From assembly GCA_016793305.1 (NCBI GenBank), contig JAEUHU010000279.1, positions 1 through 5,319 on the forward strand: a stretch of 5,319 bases of DNA, given 5' to 3'. The stretch comes from Planctomycetota bacterium. GTDB lineage: Bacteria > Planctomycetota > UBA1135 > UBA2386. Shown here one piece after another: positions 1 through 5,197 of the stretch (positions are counted from its first letter, which is position 1; each line of letters opens with the position of its first letter). Position numbers and translations under genes: made by a program. Under the pieces are notes generated by a model. The model made no database searches, had not been told where the DNA came from, and worked only from the letters and a program-made list of their open reading frames with translations.

Positions 1-9
1 CGCCCGCAC

Positions 10-1125
10 ATGCCCGTTCCCCTCATCGATCTCACGCGCGACAAGGCGCAGCTCGCCGAAATCGAGGCCGCCGTCGTCCGCGTCGTCCGCAGCGGTCAGT
101 ACATCCTCGGCCCCGAGGTCGAGAACCTCGAACGCGAGCTGCAGCAGTACCTCGGCGTCAAGCACGCGATCACCATGTCGTCGGGCACCGACGCGCTGCT
201 GTGTCCGCTGATGGCGCTCGGCATCGGCCCGGGCGACGAGGTGGTGCTGCCGACCTACTCGTTCTTCGCCACCGCCGGCGTCGTCTCGCGCGTCGGCGCC
301 AAGCCGGTGTTCGTCGACGTCGAGCCGACCTGGCTCAACATCGACCCGCAGCGGCTCGAGGACGCGCTGAAGGCGTGCAAGCGGCCGAAGGCGGTGATGG
401 CGGTGCACCTGTTCGGTGCCTCGTTCGACGTCGACGCGGTGCTGTCGATCTGCCGGCGCTTCTCGGTGCCGCTGATCGAGGACGCGGCACAGGCGATCGG
501 CACCAAGCGCAAGGGCCGCATGTCCGGCGGCGATGGCCTGTGTGCCGGCTGGTCGACGTTCCCGACCAAGAACATGGGCGGCATCGGCGACGGTGGGTTC
601 CTGACCACCAACGACGACCAGTTCGCCGCGACCTGCCGGCTGCTTCGCAACCACGGCCAGGCCGAGCTGTACCGCCACAACCTGATCGGCGGCAACTTCC
701 GCATGGACGCGATCCAGGCCACGGCCCTGCGCGTGCGCCTGAGGGACATGGAGAAGGTCACCGAGGCGCGCCGCACCAACGCCGAGCGCTACCGCCGCCT
801 GTTCGGCGACGCGAAGCTGCTCGACTGGGCGCAGCTGCCGACCGACACCGACCGCCACGCCTACCACCAGTTCGTCACGCGCGTGCCGCAGCAGCAGCGC
901 GACGCGGCGATCACGCACCTGCGCAGCCAGGGCATCGGCTGTGCGGTCTACTACCCGATCCCGTTCCACCGCCAGCCGTGCTTCCAGCACCTCGGAGCGC
1001 AGGCGAAGGACTTTCCGGTCGCCGAGCAGGCCGCCGCACAGGCGCTGGCGCTGCCGATCTTCCAGGGCCTCACCGAGGCCGAGCAGATCGACGTGGTCGG
1101 GGCGATCGCGAAGTTCGTCCGCTGA
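10..1125 (+). CDS. DegT/DnrJ/EryC1/StrS-family PLP-dependent sugar aminotransferase
   Basis: This 371-residue protein has the normal length of the DegT/DnrJ/EryC1/StrS aminotransferases, cytoplasmic fold-type I PLP enzymes that transfer an amino group (usually from glutamate) to a keto sugar nucleotide for O-antigen, exopolysaccharide or glycan synthesis. Visible family motifs are S-S-G-T-D-A-L at 58-64 (PLP phosphate binding), P-T-Y-S-F-F-A-T at 81-88, E-D-A-A-Q-A at 157-162 (Asp158 facing the PLP ring nitrogen, Gln161), and F-P-T-K-N-M-G-G-I-G-D-G-G at 184-196, with Lys187 as the Schiff-base lysine. R-M-D-A-I-Q-A at 231-237 and a C-terminal L-P-I-F-Q-G-L-T are also typical. All key residues are present, so it should be active. 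The exact sugar substrate cannot be read from the sequence; 3-keto or 4-keto hexose derivatives are both possible. Only nine bases lie upstream, so the ribosome binding site and any operon partner to the left cannot be judged. The gene ends 12 bases from a convergent gene. Confidence 0.95.
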   Translation: MPVPLIDLTRDKAQLAEIEAAVVRVVRSGQYILGPEVENLERELQQYLGVKHAITMSSGTDALLCPLMALGIGPGDEVVLPTYSFFATAGVVSRVGAKPVFVDVEPTWLNIDPQRLEDALKACKRPKAVMAVHLFGASFDVDAVLSICRRFSVPLIEDAAQAIGTKRKGRMSGGDGLCAGWSTFPTKNMGGIGDGGFLTTNDDQFAATCRLLRNHGQAELYRHNLIGGNFRMDAIQATALRVRLRDMEKVTEARRTNAERYRRLFGDAKLLDWAQLPTDTDRHAYHQFVTRVPQQQRDAAITHLRSQGIGCAVYYPIPFHRQPCFQHLGAQAKDFPVAEQAAAQALALPIFQGLTEAEQIDVVGAIAKFVR

Positions 1126-1137
1126 ACGGCCGCGCGC

Positions 1138-2286
1138 CTACAGCGCGACCCAGAACGCCGGACCGCTCGGCAGGATGTCGCCGATCGAATCGAGCACACC
1201 ACCCTGCAGGTGGAAGACCTCGCCGAGCAACGATGGGTTGGGCGGCACCGGCACGTCGACGGTGAGCCCGGCCGTGTCGCAGGTGCCGAAGACGAGCAGG
1301 ATCGGAGCCGCCAGATCGAGGTAGGCGGTACCGAGGCCGAGCGCCGCCGGCGGTGCCGCCGGCACGCCGAAGAAGATCGCGCCGAAGCGCGGCTGGTTCG
1401 AGGTCATCTGGACGCTCGCGACGGTCCCTGGCGCCCCGCCGACGTAGCCGAGCAGCGGCACCTCCTCGTAGGACCAGCTCCCGAGCAGCTGGAACACGGG
1501 TGCTCCGCCGTTCGCAGGCGCGAGTCCGAGCGTCGCCGGATCCCCCTGCACCTGGCAGTCGATCACCTCGAGGGCTTCGACCGGATCGGTCGTGCCGAGC
1601 ACCGCGATCAGCCCGAGGCCGTCGTTCGCGAGCTGCGTCGTGCACCGGTACATGCGCAGCCCGGATTGCCCCGTGCCGATCCAGAAGTTGCGGGCCGAGT
1701 GGCAACGCACCCGGGTCAGCACCCCACCTGCCCCGCCCGTGCCCAGGATCAGCGAATCGCCGACCGACAGCAGTGCATCCTGCGCCAGCATGCCGAAGGT
1801 CCCGACCAACTTGCTGCGATGGACGTGCACGGCCGCCGCGTTGACGATCTCGAGCGCACTCGTGGCCGAGCCGGCATCGACGTCGAGCCCCTGCAGGATC
1901 ACGGGTGCCGTGCAGTTGATCACCCGGATCCCACCGAGCGAGCCACCGAGCACCGCGGCATCGTGGCCCGAGATCACGAAGGCCTCGCCGGGCGGCAGGC
2001 CGGTGATCGTGATCGTGTGGCCGGCACCCGGGGCCGGCTGCACGGATCCGGTCGTCTCGTCGAAGTCGAACAGGATCCGCAGCGGCTTCCCGGTGGAGAA
2101 CCCTTCGTGCACCCCCGGCTGGACCAGCAGCACCGAGCCCGCCGGCACGGCGGCGACCGCCGCGGGCAGGCTCGTGAAATCCGCACCGGCCCCGCCGACG
2201 GTGAAGGTGGGGCGCTGGCCGACGACCACGGCCGTCGAAGCCAACACGGCGAACGGAAGGACGAGACGGAGCGGCATGGCGAGCAT
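1138..2286 (-). CDS. Exported beta-helix-like protein, function unknown
   Basis: The protein has 382 residues from the ATG at 2286. I chose this start because GGAGGGG lies nine bases before it. In-frame ATGs at 2304 (six residues longer) and 2277 (three shorter) are alternatives and keep the same signal peptide. Residues 1-23 form a signal peptide (Arg7, then a hydrophobic run to V-V-G), so the product is exported. Residues about 27-62 (T-V-G-G-A-G-A-D-F-T-S-L, then P-G-V-H-E-G-F) resemble the first coil of right-handed parallel beta-helix proteins of the pectate-lyase or copper-binding NosD type. Short hydrophobic strands rich in G, N and D continue to about 250. Residues 340-382 (V-P-V-P-P-N-P-S-L-L-G, H-L-Q-G-G-V-L-D) resemble a C-terminal module found on many large-repertoire planctomycete secreted proteins. 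No catalytic residues can be assigned. It lies 97 bases downstream of the HEAT/VWA gene on the same strand and could be co-transcribed with it. Confidence 0.85.
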   Translation of the reverse strand: MLAMPLRLVLPFAVLASTAVVVGQRPTFTVGGAGADFTSLPAAVAAVPAGSVLLVQPGVHEGFSTGKPLRILFDFDETTGSVQPAPGAGHTITITGLPPGEAFVISGHDAAVLGGSLGGIRVINCTAPVILQGLDVDAGSATSALEIVNAAAVHVHRSKLVGTFGMLAQDALLSVGDSLILGTGGAGGVLTRVRCHSARNFWIGTGQSGLRMYRCTTQLANDGLGLIAVLGTTDPVEALEVIDCQVQGDPATLGLAPANGGAPVFQLLGSWSYEEVPLLGYVGGAPGTVASVQMTSNQPRFGAIFFGVPAAPPAALGLGTAYLDLAAPILLVFGTCDTAGLTVDVPVPPNPSLLGEVFHLQGGVLDSIGDILPSGPAFWVAL

Positions 2287-2304
2287 GGAGGTCGACCCCT
2301 CCAT
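2285..2304 (-). promoter_or_regulatory. Ribosome binding site inside a small start-codon hairpin
   Basis: Read on the minus strand, A-T-G-G-A-G-G, a six-base loop (GGTCGA) and C-C-T-C-C-A-T form a perfect 7-bp inverted repeat. The left arm contains the GGAGG Shine-Dalgarno core and the right arm ends with the first two bases of the ATG at 2286. The ribosome binding site supports 2286 as the start of the beta-helix gene, and the alternative ATG at 2304 is the first triplet of the left arm. If the stem forms in the mRNA it would mask the ribosome binding site. Folding and any regulatory role are inferred. Confidence 0.5.
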
Positions 2305-2383
2305 CCGATGCTAGCCGAAAGCGTGGCGCCGGCCGCGGCGGATTCCGGGCCGGAGCGGCGGCGACACGGCGGGCCCTGGGCCG

Positions 2384-4477
2384 CTAGCGCACGTACCGGT
2401 AGGAACCGCCGGTGGCAGCGGCGAGTTGCTTCAGCAGGTCGCTGTCGATGCCGAGCCCGATGCAGTGCACGACGACCTGCCGGGTGCTGTTCTGCCGGAC
2501 GATCTCCTCCACGATCTGTTCCCGGTCGACGATCCGGCCGGCGGTGGGCTCGCCATCGGTCAGCAGGTAGATCGTGTCGACCTCGGGGTCGGCGAACGCC
2601 TGCTCCAGGGCGTCGAAGATGTTGGTGCCGCCACCGAGGGCGATCTGCTTGGTCCGCTCGATCGCGTCCTTGCGCACCTCGTCGCTGCAGGGCTGCAGCT
2701 CCTTCCAGAACGGCACCACGGCGCTCTCGTAGACCACGACGTTGAACCTGGTCGTCTTGGGCAGCGCCGACACCACCTGGTTCAGCTGCTCCTTCGCCGC
2801 GTCGAGCCGCGTGTACTTGCGATCGGTGCCGATCGGGGCCCGCATCGAGCCGCTTCGATCGACCAGGAACGCGATCCGCGAGCTGACCACGGGGATGTCG
2901 TGGTAGCTGACCGTCTTGCCACTGCCGGCCCCGGCGGCCGCGTTGGCGCGTACCGAGTCGGCGTGGGGCAGCACGAAGCCGGTCTTGTGCTTCTGCCACC
3001 ACCGGTCCCAGTCGCGCTTGCTGAAGCAACGCGTGCCGGTGTGCACGAACAGGGCCTCGTCGAGTTCGACACCGAGCCGCCCGTCTTCCTTGCCATAGCG
3101 CGCGATCAGCAGCGGGACCGAGGTCGCGTCGCGGTGGCGTGTGAGATAGCGGATCGACAGCGAACGCAGCTCCCAGGCGCGGTGCACGAGGCTCTGCTGG
3201 GCGACCAGCACGCCGTCGGCGGCACCGAGCTCGAGCAGCATCGACAAGCCGAGCATGCGGGCCTCGAGGTCGTTGGACGAAGCCATCGCCGCGAGATCGA
3301 GGCGCCACGTCGGGTCCTTCACCAGCAGCTCGTGCAGGCCGGCGGCCTGCTCGATCGCCTTCTTGCGGCCGGCGCGCAGCCCCGTGCGCAGGCGGTCGAC
3401 GAGCGGCTTGATCGCCTCGGGCGGGGCCTGGATCAGCAGCGACACGGCGGCTTCGCGTTCGACCGGCACCTCGGAGTCGAGGCCGTGCTCGATCAGCCAG
3501 CGCACCAGCGCCGGATCCTCGGCGACCGACTTCGCCGCGTCGCGCAGCGCCCGGCGGACCAGGCCGCCACGCATCGAGCCGTAGCGCAGCAGCAATGGAT
3601 AGAAGTCCGCGTCGCGACAGCGTGCGAGCCCACCGATCAGGTCGGCCGCGACCTGGACCGTCGGCGGCTCGACGAAGCGTTCGATCAGGTCCACGGCCAG
3701 CTGACGACCACGCTCGGGCCGGTCGACCGTGAGCTGGCGCCACGCGACCGCCGCCATCTCGAGCGGCCCTTCGCGCAGCAGCGCGACCCGCACGTTGGTC
3801 AGCGCCGGCACGCCGGTGACGTCCTCGAGGCTGCGCAGGATGCGCAGGCGAGCCGGCATCTCCCCGACCGACAGCAGATCGACCAACCGCTGCTGCAGAG
3901 GTGCCCGGCCACTGCTCGCAATGGCCTGCAAGGCCACGTCGCGACCGATCGGCGGCACGTCCTTGCCATCGCCGGTCGCCAGCGCGAACAGGGCTTCGAC
4001 GGCCTCGTCGCCCCAGCGCAGCAGCGCCGCCGCCGCCGCCGTGCGCAGCTCGGTCGTCGCCGAACGCCGCACCAGCACGTCGCGCAACCGCGGCAGCAGA
4101 GCTGGCCGAGGCACCCGGCCGAGCGCCTCGCAGACCGTCGCTGCGAACGCTCCGTCGCCCGCCTTCTCCAGCCGCGCGACCAGGTAGTCCGTGGCTGCAG
4201 GATGGTCGATGTCGCCGAGCCACAGCAGCAGCTGGCGCCGCATCGGCTCCTTCGCCGCGTCCTCGGGCACCGAATCGTAGTCGGCGATCGCGCGGGCGAC
4301 GCGGGCCGCAGCCTCGTCGACGGGCCCCGCAACCGCTGGATCCTCGCCGACCGGCGCCCCGGTCGCCTCGACCGGTTGCGGCGGCTCGTTCGGCGAAGGC
4401 GGTTCCTGGGCCGACATGACGGCCGTCAGGCACAACGCCGCGACGACGACGCGGAACAGCACGACGGGAGGCTTCAC
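2384..4477 (-). CDS. Exported HEAT-repeat protein with C-terminal von Willebrand A domain
   Basis: The protein has 697 residues from a GTG at 4477. I chose this start because it opens a clear signal peptide (residues 1-23: M-K-P-P, then a hydrophobic stretch ending V-M-S-A before Q-E). The next ATG, at 4417, would lose it. There is no good Shine-Dalgarno site. Residues 24-55 are a Pro/Glu-rich linker. Residues about 56-480 are alpha-helical, Ala/Leu/Arg-rich HEAT-like repeats, a protein-binding solenoid. T-G-T-R-C-F-S-K-R-D-W-D-R-W-W at 480-494 matches a W-x-x-W-W motif I associate with planctomycete HEAT proteins. Residues about 533-697 form a VWA domain with a complete MIDAS metal site: D540-R-S-G-S544, Thr618 in G-G-G-T-N and Asp641 in L-L-T-D-G-E-P. 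The likely role is metal-dependent protein binding outside the cytoplasm; the partner is unknown. The open frame continues upstream to 5215, but that part runs across flgM and its promoter and is not coding. Confidence 0.9.
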   Translation of the reverse strand: MKPPVVLFRVVVAALCLTAVMSAQEPPSPNEPPQPVEATGAPVGEDPAVAGPVDEAAARVARAIADYDSVPEDAAKEPMRRQLLLWLGDIDHPAATDYLVARLEKAGDGAFAATVCEALGRVPRPALLPRLRDVLVRRSATTELRTAAAAALLRWGDEAVEALFALATGDGKDVPPIGRDVALQAIASSGRAPLQQRLVDLLSVGEMPARLRILRSLEDVTGVPALTNVRVALLREGPLEMAAVAWRQLTVDRPERGRQLAVDLIERFVEPPTVQVAADLIGGLARCRDADFYPLLLRYGSMRGGLVRRALRDAAKSVAEDPALVRWLIEHGLDSEVPVEREAAVSLLIQAPPEAIKPLVDRLRTGLRAGRKKAIEQAAGLHELLVKDPTWRLDLAAMASSNDLEARMLGLSMLLELGAADGVLVAQQSLVHRAWELRSLSIRYLTRHRDATSVPLLIARYGKEDGRLGVELDEALFVHTGTRCFSKRDWDRWWQKHKTGFVLPHADSVRANAAAGAGSGKTVSYHDIPVVSSRIAFLVDRSGSMRAPIGTDRKYTRLDAAKEQLNQVVSALPKTTRFNVVVYESAVVPFWKELQPCSDEVRKDAIERTKQIALGGGTNIFDALEQAFADPEVDTIYLLTDGEPTAGRIVDREQIVEEIVRQNSTRQVVVHCIGLGIDSDLLKQLAAATGGSYRYVR

Positions 4478-4596
4478 GGGCGGGCTCGAGGGGCCGTGAC
4501 CTTGTACCTCATGCCCTTCGCGTCGGTAGCCCCGGGCGCTGGTTCTGCCGCGGCCGCGGCGCGTCGCCGCAGCGGTCGGACCGGCCGCGGCCGGCC
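4478..4596. other. GC-rich gap between flgM and the HEAT/VWA gene
   Basis: These 119 bases hold no convincing gene. They contain two strong GC palindromes: CCGCGGCCGCGG at 4548-4559 and CCGGCC-GC-GGCCGG at 4581-4594, the latter just after the flgM stop. I see no convincing promoter for the HEAT/VWA gene and no Shine-Dalgarno site before its GTG, so either transcription reads through from flgM or the promoter is of a type I cannot recognise. A 12-codon open frame (start 4512) ends in a TGA that overlaps the GTG start, but nothing else supports it. Confidence 0.5.
4581..4594 (-). terminator. Possible GC hairpin after flgM
   Basis: CCGGCC and GGCCGG are separated by two bases, so as RNA the inner base pairs must open to form a loop. 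The hairpin lies two bases beyond the flgM stop codon. There is no run of T after it, so it is not a classical intrinsic terminator. It may slow polymerase or protect the 3' end, or be a chance product of high GC content. Confidence 0.2.
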
Positions 4597-4905
4597 TCAG
4601 ACCGTCTTGAAGCCGCCGTCCAGCAGACGCTGCGCCGCACTGGCGATGGCGGCGGCCCCGTCGAGGTCGCCGTTCATCAGCTTGGTCATCGCCGCGGTGA
4701 CCAACGCGCCTCGGTCCTCCCGATCGGCGCGCGCGCGCTCGGCGAGCCCTTCGACCGCTGCAGCCGTCTCGCGTCCGGCCGAGCTGATGCTGGCCCGATC
4801 GGCCGGCACCGACGGCGAGGCATCGTCGCGCTTCGACTCGGTCCGTTTGGACCGGTCGCCGGTGCGATCGACGCTGCCATTGCTGCCTACGTTGCGGATG
4901 TCCAT
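4597..4905 (-). CDS. flgM: FlgM-like anti-sigma-28 factor
   Basis: This 102-residue protein fits FlgM, which is usually about 90-110 residues. FlgM binds the flagellar sigma factor FliA (sigma-28) in the cytoplasm and blocks late flagellar genes until it is exported through the completed hook-basal body. The N-terminal half (1-35) is polar, charged and probably disordered, as expected for a secreted anti-sigma factor. D-R-A-S-I-S-S-A-G-R-E at 36-46 matches the 'D-x-V-x-L-S' motif that precedes the sigma-binding helices. Residues 47-99 are two or three amphipathic helices ending 'M-N-G-D-L-D-G-A-A-A-I-A-S-A-A-Q-R-L-L', the equivalent of the family's 'I-x-x-G-x-Y-x-(V/I)-x-x-x-x-I-A-x-x-L-L'. 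The ATG at 4905 is preceded by GGAGG with a six-base spacer. A sigma-28-like promoter lies directly upstream, which supports the assignment and implies negative feedback. The protein is diverged from the enteric family, so this is a family-level call. Confidence 0.78.
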   Translation of the reverse strand: MDIRNVGSNGSVDRTGDRSKRTESKRDDASPSVPADRASISSAGRETAAAVEGLAERARADREDRGALVTAAMTKLMNGDLDGAAAIASAAQRLLDGGFKTV

Positions 4906-4911
4906 CGGCTG

Positions 4912-4916
4912 CCTCC
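4912..4916 (-). promoter_or_regulatory. Shine-Dalgarno site of flgM
   Basis: GGAGG on the minus strand, six bases before the ATG at 4905, fixes the flgM start. It lies inside the short leader predicted from the sigma-28 promoter. A second GGGAGG at 4925-4930 is too far from the ATG and near the predicted transcript start. Confidence 0.8.
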
Positions 4917-4932
4917 GTCTGGTGCCTCCCGA

Positions 4933-4959
4933 TCATCGGCAGAACCGCGCTCCACTTGA
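4933..4959 (-). promoter_or_regulatory. Sigma-28 (FliA)-like promoter of flgM
   Basis: On the minus strand TCAAGTGG, 11 bases, then GCCGATGA match the enterobacterial FliA consensus TAAAGTTT-N11-GCCGATAA at 12 of 16 positions with exact spacing. The -10 element is at 4933-4940 and the -35 element begins with TCAA at 4956-4959. The inferred start site is near 4926, giving a leader of about 20 bases that includes the GGAGG ribosome binding site. A TCGGCAG half-site (4936-4942) overlaps the -10 element, so the same regulator that binds the nearby palindromes could affect this promoter. The match is read by eye; the start site is inferred. Confidence 0.65.
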
Positions 4960-4991
4960 GAGCCTCTGCCGAGAAAGTGTCGAAGTCCGCA

Positions 4992-5007
4992 GCGAACGTC
5001 CGTTCGC
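4992..5007. repeat. Perfect inverted repeat GCGAACG-TC-CGTTCGC
   Basis: Two perfect 7-bp arms are separated by two bases in the middle of the flgM/divergent-gene intergenic region. The sequence differs from the CGGCAG palindromes next to it, so it may be the site of a different dimeric regulator. Its centre is about 175 bases upstream of the predicted sigma-54 start site and about 75 upstream of the flgM start site. Confidence 0.45.
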
Positions 5008-5013
5008 ACCGGA

Positions 5014-5074
5014 TCGGCAGATCCTGCCGGCGCCGGCAGATCCTGCCGGTGGCCCGATCGGCAGGTTCTGCCGG
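5014..5074. promoter_or_regulatory. Three tandem 17-bp palindromes, candidate enhancer (UAS) sites
   Basis: The copies are at 5014-5030 (TCGGCAG-ATC-CTGCCGG), 5033-5049 (CCGGCAG-ATC-CTGCCGG, perfect arms) and 5058-5074 (TCGGCAG-GTT-CTGCCGG). Their centres are 19 and 25 bases apart. Copies 1 and 3 also share GA before the first arm. Two-fold symmetric sites in tandem suggest cooperative binding by a dimeric regulator. Their centres lie about 108, 133 and 152 bases upstream of the start site predicted from the sigma-54 promoter at 5148-5163, the usual place for enhancer-binding AAA+ activators. They could also act on flgM, about 100 bases to the left. The regulator is not encoded in this window. 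Confidence 0.6.
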
Positions 5075-5106
5075 CTCGGTGCCCGGATGCGGGCGCCGTG
5101 CCGCAC

Positions 5107-5130
5107 CCTGCCGATGGCGTCGGCGGCAGG
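5107..5130. repeat. Everted CGGCAG pair (CCTGCCG-N10-CGGCAGG)
   Basis: CCTGCCG at 5107-5113 and CGGCAGG at 5124-5130 carry the same hexamer as the three palindromes but with the arms facing outwards and a ten-base spacer. The pair lies between the palindromes and the sigma-54 promoter. It may be a weaker or variant site for the same regulator, or a hairpin. Its function is inferred only from the shared hexamer. Confidence 0.35.
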
Positions 5131-5147
5131 CCCCTCGGGGCGCTGCT

Positions 5148-5163
5148 TGGCACGCGCGGTGCT
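5148..5163 (+). promoter_or_regulatory. Sigma-54 (RpoN) promoter of the divergent gene
   Basis: TGGCACG-CGCG-GTGCT matches the sigma-54 consensus TGGCACG-N4-TTGCW at every position except the first T of the -12 block. The invariant GG (5149-5150) and GC (5161-5162) have the required spacing. The predicted start site is near 5174, giving a leader of about 24 bases with the AAGGA ribosome binding site inside it. The position just before a start codon and downstream of tandem palindromes supports the call, since sigma-54 needs an upstream-bound activator. Confidence 0.75.
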
Positions 5164-5183
5164 CCGGTTCCATCGAGGAATCG

Positions 5184-5188
5184 AAGGA
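5184..5188 (+). promoter_or_regulatory. Shine-Dalgarno site of the divergent gene
   Basis: AAGGA lies nine bases before the ATG at 5198 and inside the leader predicted from the sigma-54 promoter. It favours this ATG over the later in-frame ATGs at 5228 and 5237. Confidence 0.7.
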
Positions 5189-5197
5189 ACTGCGGCG

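Noticed and set aside
201..1265. A 354-codon plus-strand frame overlapping the aminotransferase.
   Set aside because: Its translation is Arg/Pro/Ala-rich with no motif, whereas the other frame holds all PLP-enzyme motifs.
2305..2383. A promoter for the beta-helix gene, with TAGCAT (2308-2313, minus strand) as a -10 element.
   Set aside because: There is no matching -35 element at the right distance and the predicted start would fall at or beyond the first possible start codon.
1210..2745. A 511-codon plus-strand open frame opposite the beta-helix gene and the end of the HEAT/VWA gene.
   Set aside because: The translation is Arg/Ala/Gly-rich with no domain, it spans two real genes on the other strand, and it is explained as an antisense shadow of GC-rich coding sequence.
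1974..4433. An 819-codon minus-strand frame overlapping the HEAT/VWA gene.
   Set aside because: It is a shifted frame of the real gene: Arg/Gly/Ala-rich throughout, no recognisable domain, while the other frame carries the signal peptide and MIDAS motifs.
4474..4596. Continuation of the flgM reading frame past its stop codon to 4474, suggesting a readthrough extension or a recent nonsense mutation.
   Set aside because: FlgM already has family-typical length and ends after the last sigma-binding helix. The extra 40 codons are Arg/Pro/Ala-rich with no similarity I can name.
5014..5074. The tandem palindromes as a CRISPR array or an rRNA/tRNA-like structure.
   Set aside because: The units are only 17 bp with 2- and 8-base gaps, so there are no spacers of CRISPR size, and they do not form a cloverleaf.
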